Assembly (NCBI GenBank): GCA_036435485.1
Contig: CM071594.1
Span: 195,948,216 to 196,012,215 of the forward strand
Source of the DNA: Saposhnikovia divaricata
Taxonomy: Eukaryota; Streptophyta; Magnoliopsida; Apiales; Apiaceae
Reading direction: 5' to 3'
Length of the DNA stretch: 64,000 nt
Shown here: positions 43,200-56,513 of the stretch, one piece after another
Layout: every line of letters starts with the position of its first letter
How positions within the stretch are numbered: the first letter of the stretch is position 1
Notes under the pieces: generated by a model
Told to the model about the DNA's origin: nothing
Seen by the model: the letters and a program-made list of their open reading frames with translations, nothing else
Database searches by the model: none
Made by a program: the position numbers and the translations under genes

Positions 43200-44404
43200 A
43201 CAGTATTATGTTGTGATTGTACTAGGTGTGTTTGGTAATAAATTGTGTTTTTTTTAAAGTGTTAAATTGTGGGTGAGTCTCACGCTCCTGAAATGAGAGT
43301 TCACTTTGACATAAGACTTGTAGTCTAGGAGGTACTGCTGGTTTTGACGATAATGTTTATTAGTATATTTTTGGAACGGAGGGAGTACAACACGTAGCAG
43401 GTTAGCAAAAATTTATGGAATTAATTATTAGTGTACAACTGCACATGTATAATGTTAACAAATTAACATTTTTTATTCTTATATTTATGAAAATAAATCA
43501 TATATATTGGTAAATTGGTTCTTTTTGCTGCACCTAAATTTGTGTATATTAATTTATTTTTGAAAAAAATATATTTCTGTATATCATTAGTGTAGTTGCA
43601 TTTGATTTGAAAGTCTTAGAATTTAATATTAAATAAAAATAAGTAGGTAACACATGTTGATAGAGCATTACCCTGTAAAAATTTTGTGTTAGTAACACTG
43701 AATTTACTAAACTTGCGTTGAAAATTACTAATTCATCTTATCTAAATATACACATGAGTCGATAATTACTACATTTATTTTATGAACTGGTGGTGGCATA
43801 TGTTCACATAATGCAACTAAAATCAAATGAAATGAAACAGAAACAATTTTTTATAAGTCATGTTACCTATATGGTCTTTCATTTTGCTAAAGCTTCTCAC
43901 TTTTTTAAAAATTCATTTTGTTACCGGGGAAACGTTTGCAAGAATAATAAGTAAACCAGCATATGTTTATTTCAAATAACGGAAAACTATATTAGACACA
44001 GCAAGGCAGAAAGTGATCAAACATATATATCAGTTTCTCGTATACTATTATTTGTATTTAAAATTTATAACAAAAGTATTTTGATGACCAAAAAAAAAAA
44101 GAACAGTCCGAATATATGCAAGATAATTAGATATATAATCATCAAGAGAACACAAAGCAACAAAAAGAAATTTGTAGAAAAGATCCAATTTATACATGAC
44201 AAGCATTACAACTGAGTTCTGATCTCTCACAAAATCATATTAACAAAATATTTTTTTTTTTTTTTAAATGATCAGACTGACTATGATATAGTAAATAAAA
44301 AAAATCCTTAAAATCCGTTCTATATCACAAAATCCATAATAACAATTATTAAATTCTTGTTTCCTTAACCCGAGCAACTGAAGTAAGTCGGATCAACGTG
44401 AATC
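43200..44404. other. Intergenic interval between DRM and the PAC3-like gene
   Basis: No gene is supported. GGAACGGAGGGAG followed by TA at 43373-43387 is the right end of a truncated Stowaway-type MITE, close to the DRM 5' end. A long T run lies at about 44250-44265. Confidence 0.5.
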
Positions 44405-47400
44405 CTACCACATGCTGTTCTCAATCACAGCAGAAACGATGCCTTTGAGTGTTCCCTGCATCAGAAAGTAGCGTCCTTGTAAGAATCATGCAAATTGATT
44501 CTATGAAGTCTATTCATTTTTAGATAGTACCAGAGAGTGGTCTTTGAGACCAAGGGAGAGAATTAATGGTCTAGAAGATCCAGAATTGCTGCAAAACCAT
44601 TTCAACAATGAGAATGTATAAAGAATTTAGCAAAAAAAAAATGAGAATATATAAAGAATCAAATACTAATGTATGTATGTGTTTGGTTAGCTGGAACGGA
44701 ATAGGGTGAAAAAAAGTGGAGTAGAATATATGATAGTGCAGGTGAAGGAATACAAAAAATAATGTGTTTGGCTGTTATGATTAAAACTATGTTCGATAAA
44801 GATGTCATGCTTCTTTTGCAATTACTTTGTTTTAGTAAGTTCCATATGCATTGTTTATGGTGTTGTGAAGAGACAATCAATCTATTGATTCAATAAATCG
44901 GACAGTTGATTTCATGATGAGAAATCAAGTCAGAATGGTAGCCAGGGCTTTGATTCTTGATAAAAATTAACTCATTAATCACACAAGTCAGGGTGAGAGA
45001 AAAGTTATTGTTAGCAGTCAGCAGAAGCTAATCACCAGTTGAATTAGTTGACTTGTTGTAGATCGATTTAATTTAGGGCTCTACACAACACAAATGGTGG
45101 AACTACTGCATATGATACAATACTACTCGGTTGCTTACCCAGAAGCAGTCACACTAATGGGTTTGGGATATACGTCCTCCGCAGGTTCTTTTAGTTTGTA
45201 GTAAAGAATTAAGTTGAGAGCCCTAGAGGGATTTATATTTAATATCCGGTTATAGGACACATGAAAAAGTACTGAAAGATAACAACAGGTCAACAATACG
45301 AACTTGTAAGCAAGTGGAGTCCCCAATTCATGAAGTATTGACACTGAACAATACAAGTGAGGCTAATGGCTTTTACCTTGTAATATGAGAACATACGTTT
45401 AAAGAAGAAAATGCACATTCTCTTAGGCATAGTTTCTATTTCCACTTGCCTAATGCTATTTCGACTTGCCCTTTTTCTGGTTCATAAAGTACATCTATAT
45501 GCAGACATAAACTTCTTGAAGGTCTTAAGTTCAGTAATGTGAATGCTGCATATTGATCAAACTGAAGAGTACTGAACCATGTTAAAGAACGATTATTGGA
45601 TAGGAACAATTACATATAAATATAAAGTAGTGCAAGTCGAGACGTTGGCATGGAAAGCATACTACATTTCATCAATATTAGATAGCAAAGTGCTGAACTT
45701 TGAAAACAAAGAAGGATCTAATTGTGAATTTAATATCTTGTGAACTTATTCTGGTCTGGAGAACAAAGGATCTGCAACCACTGCTTTATAAGCTGGGAAT
45801 AGATTGGAATGATGATTCTTCTGGGAAGTATTACACTGCTACCGTAAGTACTTACAAATTCTGGATTTAATTATATAGTAGAAGCAGGAAAGGAGATTAT
45901 TACCTATACTTTTGTATTGAAAAGTATATATAACTTGAAGGAAGTTTAACTTTGTGAATTCCGAAAGTTACATACTCAAAATTAATGTCAGCAATAACTA
46001 TCTTCATGCACATTGAAAAATAACTTGAATGAATTTGTATGTGAAATTCTTTTTCGAGAAGAGGAACCAATTAGTGAACATTTTGCATGATAGATTCCAA
46101 TGAATAACATCATAATAATGATCAAACTAAAGAAACAATACCTTATATGTTCAATTAGCTGACGAGCACATGCCACTAGCACTGGCTGCATGTCATAATT
46201 TCAGATTATCAAATTCTAATATGACCGGGCGAAGTTACATATAACAGTGAACACCGAAGGTCTACTAACCTCGTCTCTTTTACCAAATATAACGGACACA
46301 TGGAAGGTTGGATTTGTTGAAACCCCTTCCTCCTTCCTGCCATATAAGCAATTACTTAATATTTCGAGGCTGTAATTATATTATTAATAACATATATAGA
46401 AATGCATTTATATACATTTGTAGTCCCTCAAAATTGAATGAGTAAGTACGGTAAATATCATGCAAAAGTACAGTTATTAGTTACAGTATGTTTAAAGGTG
46501 CATTGAGCTTCTTGCTGAAAGCTAAATGATTCACTTGGCCAACCTACTTATTGTATTGAGTTCATTTGCTCACTCTTTCCAAGATTTCTACATTCTAGTG
46601 TTAACAACATAATTAGGTCACTATAAGAGAACTGATTCACCTCTCGTACCCAGTTACTAGATCATTCCGTAGCAAGAACAGATAAACTTCAATTACTTTG
46701 ACAATGAAGTAGGTATCTTTAAGAAAGTATCAGACACAAATAAGTTGCAAACATGCAGACTCGCCCACAGGAATATGAATTGTTAAATCATCTAGATCTT
46801 CTAGCATAAGAAAATTGTAGACACTGCAAATTGTAAACATGCAGGCACATTATCATACAGATTACACACTGCAAATTGTAGATGATATTAGATTATTAGC
46901 ACTAAACGCATGAAATATTGATCTGTTTTTAACGAAGTGTCAATTTTTTTACTTAAAAGTTCTAATCTAGCATGAAGAAACAAGGATGATGAGGGGCTTC
47001 AGACCTACTAGCTATTTTAATCTAAAAGCTTGGGTGATGAGAATTGAAGATCCTACTCAAATCAAATATTTCCTCCATTGATAACCATATGTTCTCATCC
47101 TTAACGATAATTCAACACTTATGCCATGTACAGATAGAAAACTTATAAAGCCAAATATGTGTGCAAACCTTGCATTAATGACTGTTCCCAGACTTCCTAT
47201 TTGTGTGGCAATCACCTGAAAAACAATTCAAATTATTAAAATGTTCTGGCACAACCACAGCTAAAACCAAAACTACAAGGAACGGAACTCACAAGAATAT
47301 GATCATCATAACTACAGATGATAACATCTGTTCTGTTACCCTGTCAAGATGAAAACAGAAAATTAAATTTACATAAAGATCACCATATTACACACAGCTG

Positions 47401-50400
47401 TACAAACTTTGCAGTTTTGGTCGGAGCACAGGAATATGAACATGAAATTATACAATCTGAAAATGAAATATCCTTGCAGTTCATTCTAAGTTCATAACAT
47501 GAAAAATAAATGTTACCCTAATAAGAGCTCAAAAGGACTTCAATACAAGACTATATCTACGTAGATAGATAACTGTTAGTATAATTTATGCAAAAAATAA
47601 TAAACAGCAAACACAAACACACAAAATTATGTGGACCAGTCCACTCAAACACACAAAATTATGTGGACCAGTCCACTCAAACACACAAAAAGTCCACTCA
47701 GCCTACTATCAAGAACACTCATGCATATGCACGGTGTGACTCCCTATGTCACATGACTTTACCATAACTCCCAAGTAAGGCACAAGAGAACTCATATAGG
47801 TTATGGTACAACTGAACTCTAGAGAACCTAAAAAGCACTAAAGCCCAACAAAAGAAATTAAGAAAGTATTTAAGAATAACCATATGTGCACTTGTGTCAT
47901 GAGTTTAGGAAGCTTTCTTTGCCCTTTTAAATAACACCCCCAGGATTTCCATTTAACTTCGTTCATTGCAACATTCATCAGGATAAAAATCATATAGCCC
48001 TTACAGGAAAACTCAATGAGGGTAGGCTTAAGTACTAAACGTAAGTAGTCACCTAAAACAGTTTTCTTAGACCCCCAAAGATATAATAGAAGATTATATA
48101 AAACCACTACTATTCTTTTCATGTATTACTCATGATACTGGGGGACCTCTGTACCTCGATTATTTGCCTATTTGCCTCGAACTCTTAAGGCACACATGTT
48201 GATATAGACTTGCTACAGGCGAATATTACAATTATAGCCACCAAAATCATAACTTTTCTTGATATCTAAATGCAACAAATATACATATCTGAATTAAGTA
48301 AAGGATGGGTAAATGGAAAAACGTAGCTTGTTTACTACATTATTACAAAAATGTTAACATTACTAAAATTCTTCTACCAAATATATCTTAACCAAACTAG
48401 AAACCAAGAAATGTCCTATTAGTATGCAATCAAATTTCATTCTCATATCAAGTGCTCCAGCTTCTCAAATGAAAGCCTAACCAGTAACACCTTTGCAAGA
48501 GCAAATTCAACCAATTCAGCCAAGAAACATGTTTGATTTGGGTTCTAAAACTGTGATATTTAAGCATAATGCAATGAGTATATAGTTATATCTATCATTT
48601 GATCACTTAAAGTTTTATTAGGTTTAAGAAAAGGGGGATCATCAAAAATCCAAACCTGGCCAAATTTTAAACATGCTGAAAAGTAAGAAAAAAAAGTTAG
48701 CAGACTACTTATGCATACACAAAAATATAATCAAATTACAGATACATCTTAATCAAGCACAGAAGCAACTTAATAAAAAAACAATAGGTTACAATTTATA
48801 TCTAAACGAAAAAACTTACAGTTGTGCTCCTTAGCAAGGGAAGTAGGTGAATTTGCATGTTTGGCAGTCAAAAAATTTCTATATAGAGATGTTTTAAATA
48901 ATCACACATTGTTAAGATTCTACGGGAATTTGAATATTGATCTCTTGTTAGGAGAGAACTATTAGATTAAATCCGATCTATGTACATATTAAAGATGCTT
49001 CTGTAGAATAAAAAAAAATAGTACATTGCTTACTAAATGTCTAGTTGAACAACCTAATTACCGCAAGACTATTAGAGTTTTAGATTTAGAAATTCAACAT
49101 AAAAATTGATAAATGACTTGCAGGACATAAAGAAAACGCGGAAGTCTAGTGATTCTTAAAGATGCATCATTTCCTCTAAGACATTCTCGTGTTTTCTTGA
49201 CCTTGCTAATACTGAGATCTCACTATTTCAATTATTAATTTTTTCCAATAAAGAATCAAACTTTAGCTTATATAAAGAAGAAACTTAACAAAAGTATTTG
49301 TAATGTTGGTAGCTGATTGAAGTTATGTACATTGATGAACTGAAGTCTTACTGAAATATGCAATGGCATAAAAACCAATTATAAATATAATGCCAAAATG
49401 AACCTTACTAAACTGCAGATTTGTTAGTCAAGTAAAACAAAAAAAAAATGTATTAATTAAAAAACATGACCTCTTCCTTATGTGTGTATATTCTGTATTT
49501 GGCTTATGAGTGCATAGTGAATATTATAGCACCTCTAGATGAACTTTAATTCACCAGCAACAGAACCAAGCATCTCTCTGCGATACATTTATATATCAAA
49601 TACTTAAAATATAAGAGGGTTCAACAGTGGAGATCCTAAATTCTGAAATGTGACTGCATTGCTAGTTATCTTGTTTAATAGAACAACGAGTTAGAAGTGC
49701 TGGACAAGGCAAGCAGTTTGAAAGACACAAAACAATATTACACCAACATTTTTTCTCCGCAGAGATGGAGATAGTGAATTCTCAGGAAAAAGAATATCGA
49801 GGTTAATGAGGGAGGTTTATCAAGCTAAGACAGCGCTGAATGCTTGTAGTGCCAATACCATTTTTAACGTGCTAGATTAAGGTGCCAAACACAAATCTAT
49901 GTTTTATGTGTATAGTAAGTATAGAATGTCTATAGTAATAAGCATAATGCAGGCATTTGAAGCTGCATGGGTTGAAACTTGTGAAGTGGAGGCATTAACA
50001 ATGATGATACCATCGGAATCTGTTTTTTAATTAAACCTAACTCTTTCTCTGGGCCAAAATGTGAACCAAACGTTTTATCTCAGGTAATTTTTATATCAAC
50101 TTCAAAATCAAAATATTAATGCATTGATACTAAAATGACTTCTATTTTCTTTTTATCTGGATGGAAAGATTATTACGGCAACAAATGCACAAGCTTGGGG
50201 ATCAGGCCTCTTGCAGTGGCTTGAATTTACAAGACTCAAAGGTATAACGGTCAGAGAAAGGCAGCATTGATGGATAAGGTTCAGTCTGTTGGGCAAAAAA
50301 TTTGCGCACATATGAATCCAGTAAAAATATTAAACTTACCAGTAACTTAACCGAAATAGTTCCAAACAACAGTGGCCTACCAGATTTGGTAAGTTCCTAG

Positions 50401-50875
50401 TTCAAATAGTGCTTTGATGCTATTGCGATCTCTAGAGAATAGTACAAAAATACAATAAAGCAGGTTTTCATTTCATCTTGTGTGGATGTTTGATTAATGG
50501 TGTGACAGTAACTGTAGTAACAATCCAAAACAGCCAACACACTCACCTATGTTCAATTGGGTTTGTAAAAATGTGATATTTAAGCATGATGTACTAATTA
50601 TATCTAGGTTTTGATTACTAAAAGTTTCATAAGGTGATTATTACAAGTGAACACAGGCTTCAAATTTAGAAAATTTTACGGACCCACTTAAGCATATATA
50701 ATACTAATAGAATTAAATCACTGATCCAACTTAAAACAAGAATTAAACAGCAATAAAATTAGAAAGGAACATAAATGTAAATGTAAAGATGTATGTATGT
50801 ATGTACGTATCTAACCTTGATATCAACTGACAGCTTCTTCTGACGCACAGGAAACCCTAGCTCTGAAGCATCCAT
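44405..50875 (-). CDS. PSMG3: PAC3/PSMG3-like proteasome assembly chaperone, seven exons
   Basis: The predicted 124-residue protein resembles proteasome assembly chaperone 3, which with its partner helps build the 20S alpha ring. Exons in gene order: 50875-50816, 47340-47293, 47215-47169, 46336-46270, 46185-46142, 44588-44531, 44455-44405. All have GT-AG introns and the sum is 375 bp in frame. Telling segments are D-V-I-I-C-S-Y-D-D-H in exon 2, A-T-Q-I-G-S-L-G-T in exon 3, V-S-V-I-F-G-K-R-D-E in exon 4, V-L-V-A-C-A-R-Q-L in exon 5 and L-S-L-G-L-K-D in exon 6. It ends in S-M-W just before the stop. I recognised the family by memory of its plant members. The first intron is about 3.5 kb. Confidence 0.82.
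47341..50815 (-). other. Large first intron of the PAC3-like gene
   Basis: About 3.5 kb without a supportable gene. It holds a short tandem repeat (CACAAAATTATGTGGACCAG twice, about 47618-47690) and scattered T/A runs. A 94-codon minus-strand frame at 47838-48122 has no recognisable motif. Confidence 0.5.
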
Positions 50876-51347
50876 GTCAAGTCGGAGCTCTTAGAGTTTA
50901 ATTAACTTGGAACAAAAAAACTTGAAGAAGATTAGTAATTACAATATCTGGGCCTTTAAGCCCATTAGCTTCTTCAACGTCCGTGCAAATTCGTACACTA
51001 ATCAAATGGACAGTTACCACCCAAATTTAACCAAATAGGCTTTGGAAATCAGAAGCCATCCAATACAATGCTCGAGGCCCACAGACTGTTATTTAATTAT
51101 TACTCCTCTTTTTTTTTATATATATATACAAATTCCGCAGTGCATTCATTTTTTTTTATTTTGAGTAATAATGCTTTAACTGGGAAAAAAACATTTTAGT
51201 ACCTAAATGGCCATTACTGTTATGTTTGGTTAATTTATTAGTACAATACAAATATTATACGTAGAGAATAAATACTCCAATATTTTATTAAACCAATAAG
51301 TATCTTCGTTATTTAAAAAAAAAAACAATAAGTATCTTTTTGTTCCC

Positions 51348-52949
51348 TTTTTTTTTTACGAAAACCGTACTTGCATTTCTTATAAATCTTCATAATCAAT
51401 TACATGAGCAATAAAATCGGGGACATTATCATGCCATTCCCGAGAATCTGACACAGAACGAGCCACTCTTGCTAATGCATGAGCCGCACCATTCGCAGAC
51501 CTATGTACAAAAGACACTAACACTTCCTCAAAGTGTTTAAATAAATCAACACAGTCCCTAACAATTGTATGAAAATAGGCATTTCCATCCGCTCCTTTGC
51601 AAGCTTGAGCTAGAATTTGAGAATCTGTTTCGAAGACACACTTTGCAAGCCCCTTATCATTCAACCACGATAATGCTTCTTTTAAGCATAAAGCCTTTGC
51701 TACTCGAGGTGGTATTAAAACTTCCCTTCTTCTACTTGCAGCCATAATAAACTTCCCCTCTGCATCTCGAACTATAATACCCATACCAATGTTATTCATG
51801 TCCTCAAATAAGGCAGCATCAATATTAACTTTAAACCACCCATCTGCAGATTTCTTCCATTGTCGAAGCGCAATTGAACCTCTTACATTCATATCCACCT
51901 GTACCTGTTGTTTCCGTGCTTGTCTCCACTCTGTCAACATATTCATAGTAGATGCCTTTACACCAAAAGCTGATATGTTGATTCTTTCCCATATCCACTT
52001 ATTCCTTCTGTTCCATAGACTCCAACAGACTAAGACCACCGTACCACACAGTCCTCTATTACAATTACCGAATACCCTTCTTATAACATCAAATGCATTT
52101 TCCTCAGGCAAAACATCGTGCAACTTGTCTTGAAATCCCACGTATTCACATTGTTTTAGCAAACTCACATCCAAATAAAATATGAGTATCCGTTTCCTGG
52201 TGAATATGACACCATTGGCAATATGTATCAACCTGCACTCATTTTGTAACCAGCCTAGTTGTAGTTGGCAAGCATAGAGAACACACTCTCCATAAAAACT
52301 GAATAACTTTATCCGGTAGCTGCAGACTCCAGAGTTTTCGCCAAAATTGTACATATGGTGCATCTACCTCTCCTTGTAACAGCCTGTAACAGCTTTTAAC
52401 TGTAAAACACCCCTTGTCCTCAGGCAACCACTACCACTCATCCCTTTCTTGTCTACTTGATAATGGGATTTGTCTGATCAAATTTCGATCTCTCTCATTG
52501 CAAATATCCAATAACACTTCCTCATCCCATTTTTTATTTCCTATCTCCATAAAGCTGCACACTTTACTCTCTGCTAGCACCTCAGGCATTTCTGTAGTCA
52601 TAAACCCATTCTCCAAATTTGGAAGCCATGGTACTTTCCAAATGTCTGTTTGTGTACCATCTTCTATCTTTTTTCTACATTCTCTCCTTATTACTTTCTG
52701 TGATGCTATCAAGCTTCTCCACATGTAGCTAGGATTGGCTCCTAGTTTAGCATTTAAAAAATCCCCATTTGGATAATACTTTGCTCTCATACACGAAGTA
52801 ACCAGTGGATTTTCATTGTTCAATAATCTCCAACCCTGTTTAGCAAGCATAGAGAGATTGAAGTTCCTTAATCGTTTAAATCCTAGTCCTCCAGCCTCTT
52901 TCATTACGCACAACCTCACTCTGATAGGTACACTGCATTTCAACGCTAA
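51348..52949 (-). pseudogene. L1-type LINE, 5'-truncated and decayed (zf-RVT and RNase H end)
   Basis: This is the 3' end of a plant L1 retrotransposon ORF2. From the 5' side it reads a post-RT segment (G-G-L-G-F-K-R-L, then M-W-R-S-L and W-K-V-P-W-L-P), the zinc-binding RT-associated region (52239-52427, with F-L-W-R-V-C), and a plant RNase H domain (51380-51870, F-K-V-N-I-D-A-A-L...F-E-T-D-S). The frame is broken by a TAG at 52431-52433, further TGA codons near 52236 and a shift before the RNase H part. A run of ten T at 51348-51357 is the poly(A) tail on the minus strand. The upstream end has been disturbed by the hAT MITE at 52958 and may continue a few bases past 53801. Confidence 0.8.
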
Positions 52950-52957
52950 CTTGTGAT

Positions 52958-53126
52958 TAGGGATGGGCATTCACCCCGGCCCGCCCGATCCCGATCCGAT
53001 TCCCGCACCGAACGGGACGGGGGATCGGGGATTTTTCGGATACGGGCCGGGGCCGGGATTTTATGTCTCCCCGGCCCGATCCCCGACCCCCGTCCCGATT
53101 ATCAAACCCTGACTTGATTACACCAC

Positions 53127-53193
<67 letters not shown>

Positions 53194-53793
53194 GAGAAAA
53201 ATGGTCCTACAGTTAACTGTAGGGAATTTCCTAAAGTTAAGCTATCAAAACTACGTAGTTTTGATGAATTTTTTTATTTATTTAAAAGGGCCCCGCAGGG
53301 ACATTATTGATTGTGCATATGTGTCACAATCTTAATGGTTAACTTTAGGAGAATTTCCTAAAGTTAACTATAGGAACATATTACCCATATTAATAATCAT
53401 ATATTAATATATACAAATTTTCAGTACTTTATATTGGAAATAAAGTGATATTTTAATCTTATATGTTTGTCTTTCTATTAGTTAAATAACTTCATTTCCA
53501 TGTTATTTATAGTTTTTTATTTAAGTAATACTTTTTTTATATTAATTTAGTGCTTAAAATTTTTTGTCAAACTCACTAGTTAGTGTTTAAAATTATTTAA
53601 AATGTAATTTTTTGTTTAAAATGAAATTCCCCGATTCCCCGCGGGGATCCCCGTTACCCGTTTGGGCCGGGGTCGAGGAATAAAAAATAATCCCCGACGG
53701 GAATCGGGCCTGGGACGGGGATCGGGTTTGAATTCGGGAATGGGGGCGGGGATAGCACTTCCCGGCCCCGAAGTGCCCCGATGCCCATCCCTA
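52958..53793. mobile_element. hAT MITE with very GC-rich ends
   Basis: Perfect 13-bp terminal repeats TAGGGATGGGCAT and ATGCCCATCCCTA are flanked by a perfect 8-bp duplication CTTGTGAT (52950-52957, 53794-53801), diagnostic for hAT. About 100-150 bp at each end is dominated by CCCCGGCCCGATCCC-like sequence and its mirror. The middle is AT-rich, with an (AT)n run (about 53132-53188) and another MITE. No transposase is encoded. Confidence 0.92.
53194..53386. mobile_element. Mutator-like MITE nested in the hAT MITE, 193 bp
   Basis: It is flanked by a 9-bp duplication ATATTAATA (53185-53193, 53387-53395). The inverted ends are imperfect (GAGAAAAATGGTCC left, GGGTAATATGTTCC right inverted) and continue with TAGTTAACTTTAGG-like arms. 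The 9-bp duplication fits Mutator-like elements, but its left copy merges with an AT repeat. Confidence 0.6.
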
Positions 53794-53879
53794 CTTGTGA
53801 TAGATTAGAAAAAAAAAAGGATAAATTAATTTCTCTCACCTATTCCTCAAATATATGAAAGTACATACATATACACTAC

Positions 53880-55312
53880 GGTAGTGTTTGGGAGTGCTGT
53901 TCCGGAAAGCTACAGCAGCTTTTAGCACAAAAGCAGGTAAAATAGCTTTTGGTAAAATATAAAAGCTGTTTTTGGGGAAAGTGCATCGAATAGACATGCA
54001 CAAGAACGCTTTCAACATTCTGGTGAAACAATTAGTCGTGTTTTTCATGAGGTTCTACAAGCAGTTTGTTTGTTAGCCGGGGATATGATAAAACTTGATG
54101 ATCCAGAATTTAAAGAAATTCCATCTCACATTCGTAACGATCGTAGATATATGCCTCATTTCAAGGTAAAAAATATAGTATTTAATTTTGTAGTTAGTTA
54201 ACCAATATGATAATTTTTTATTTATGTCTATTTAGGATTGTATTGGCGCGATTGATGGCACTCACGTGCATGCATGTGTACCCGTAAATGATCAAGTGCG
54301 TTTTGTGGGAAGGAAAAATCTACCAACGCAAAATGTGATGGCAGTGTGTAGTTTTGATATGCGTTTTACATATGTTCTAGCAGGTTGGGAAGGCACAGCT
54401 CATGATGCTCGTGTTTTTAATGCAGCCATTAATATGCCAAATTCTAATTTTCCATCTCCACCGCATGGTAAGATTGATCACATTAAAACATGTAAAATTA
54501 TACATATGTGAACTCATATTTTTTTATTAATAATGACAGGTAAATACTACTTGGTAGATGCTGGATATCCTCAAACAGTACAATATGTTGGCCCGTACAA
54601 AGGAGTTAAATATCATCTTCCTGATTTTCGGCGTGGTCAACCACCACATGGATACCAAGAAATATTTAACAAGGCACATTCATCACTTAGAAGCTGCATC
54701 GAAAGAACTTTTGGAGTTTGGAAAAAACGGTAGAAGATTTTGTCAAATATGCCCTCGTACTGGTTTAGTGCTCAAAGGAATATCGTTGTCGCAATAATGG
54801 CACTGCATAATTATATTAGACTACATTCTAGTGGCGATACAATTTTTAATAGGATTGATGCAAATCCAGAATTTGGGCCAAGAGATATTTTTACGGATCG
54901 TATATCAACATCAATGGACCAAAACCAAAGAAATAGTAGAACAAGTGAGGTGGACTTGCTTCGAAATCAAATTGCATCCAGTTTGATGATGGCATCCTAA
55001 TTCATTTCAATTATTTTAATTTACTTTACTTTGCTGAACTGAATGTGAGAATTATTATGGTAACATTAATTTTATTAAAGTGTTCATTTTTATATTTTTA
55101 ATTGTACTAGCTAGTTTGTCCTGTAAAGACATTGTTAAATAACAAATTTTTAAAAATTATTTACCAAACGCTTATTTATCAGCTTTTCATTCAACAGCAG
55201 ATTAATTATGAATTTTACCAAACAATCAACAGCTTTTTCTGACAGCAGTTTTTTCTGACAGTGCTTTTTCCCACAGCTACAGCAGTTTTTAACAGCAATC
55301 CCAAACAGAGCC
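53880..55312 (+). mobile_element. PIF/Harbinger DNA transposon, internally deleted
   Basis: The imperfect terminal repeats are GGTAGTGTTTGGGAGTGCTG on the left and AGAGCC-ended on the right. They are flanked by a 3-bp TAC (53877-53879, 55313-55315), close to the usual TWA target. It carries most of a transposase gene. The sequence just inside each end is rich in AGCAGCTTTT-type segments. Confidence 0.8.
53983..55000 (+). pseudogene. Harbinger-type DDE transposase (exons readable, one stop, N-terminus missing)
   Basis: Three exons (53983-54165, 54236-54467, 54540-55000) joined by GT-AG introns keep one frame. They encode the HARBI1/ALP1-type DDE nuclease that cuts and joins transposon DNA. 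The sequence starts at R-F-Q-H-S-G-E-T-I and so lacks the N-terminal domain. The catalytic residues lie in G-A-I-D-G-T-H (54236 exon), V-D-A-G-Y-P and I-E-R-T-F-G (54540 exon). A TAG at 54731-54733 replaces the tryptophan that usually follows K-K-R. H-N-Y-I-R and a normal C-terminal stop remain. The Myb-like partner ORF of autonomous elements is absent. Confidence 0.85.
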
Positions 55313-56513
55313 TACATCTGCAAGAAATATATAACTGCAGTAGTATAGTGATTGATTTTCCCTTTTTTTTTTGTCAAGTGATTGATTTTCTTATTAATCA
55401 TGATAAATATAGAGAGTACTAATGCACAAGGAATTCATATCATTACTGTCCCCGTATTTTAGCAATTTTAGGTAAAATGCAATGTGCTAGAATTTAATAG
55501 CTAGGTTTCTATTTTTTTTATGCACAGAAAGAAATGGACAGCATAAGAGGAAGGAGTTTTGATTTTGATTCTACACTCCGATTATTTAAAATTTAATGTA
55601 CTCCGATTAGTACAAGGAATATTGAAAATTGATAACATCGATGATGAATTAATCATCATTAATTTGATTAATCGATTAAAGACCGTTGCATTAATAAAAT
55701 TTCATAAATTTATGATTTGATAGGACAAATCCATAAATCATTTGTAACTATTACATAAAATATAGCAATTTTATAAAAATATTTTTACATAATAATAAAT
55801 TACATTAATGTCGTATTTGGTTGCAGGAATAGAATATAATAGATGAAATTAAAATAAAATAATTATGGTTGGATGGTAGATTTGAAGATAAAATGAGATA
55901 ATACAAAATTGTATAATAAAAATAGATAAAATGAATTATACATGAAGCATTTGATTAAATTATATATAGAGATTAGGAATGGAATATGTCAAAAATGAAA
56001 ATTTTGAATATTTAAATATTTTATATTTCAAATCTCATGTCATTTTAAGTTTGTTAATTACAAAGCTGTGTTTTCTGTAAAGTAGCCGGAGAGAGGGGCA
56101 GAAAGAATGTGCAGGCCCAACCCAAAAACAAGACACACTCAGCCCACAAACACAATCACACTTCACTTAAATTACACTTTTTAAATTGGGCTTTTGACGT
56201 CACTTGATTATAGCTAAGATGGGTGATGTAATTCATGATGTAAGTTATTACATCAGTTACCACCATGCATCTTGCAGTACGGTTAGATAAAATGTTAAAA
56301 GATCAAAAAATTACTATTATGTATTGCAATAATTTTGTAGGTTTTACCCATCCTTTTTGACAATTAATAACCGAATTTTATTTTTAATAATTTTAATTTC
56401 ACAAAATATTAAATAAACTTAATTTTTTTGTCACAACCGAACCGAATACATATATTAATATAAAATAGTATAGACATCTGGATACGTCTATCTATGCCAT
56501 ATTATAAAATAAA
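55313..56513. other. Intergenic AT-rich stretch
   Basis: No gene is supported. A GC-richer patch at about 56085-56290 and AT-rich palindromic segments are present. I could not assign an element. Confidence 0.5.

Noticed and set aside
47571..48240. Possible solo LTR in the PAC3-like first intron starting TGTTAG
   Set aside because: No matching end, target duplication or partner could be found, only a short tandem repeat.
51290..51345. Repeated AATAAGTATCTT near the LINE tail as a LINE target duplication
   Set aside because: Both copies are on the same side of the LINE, so they cannot be its flanking duplication.
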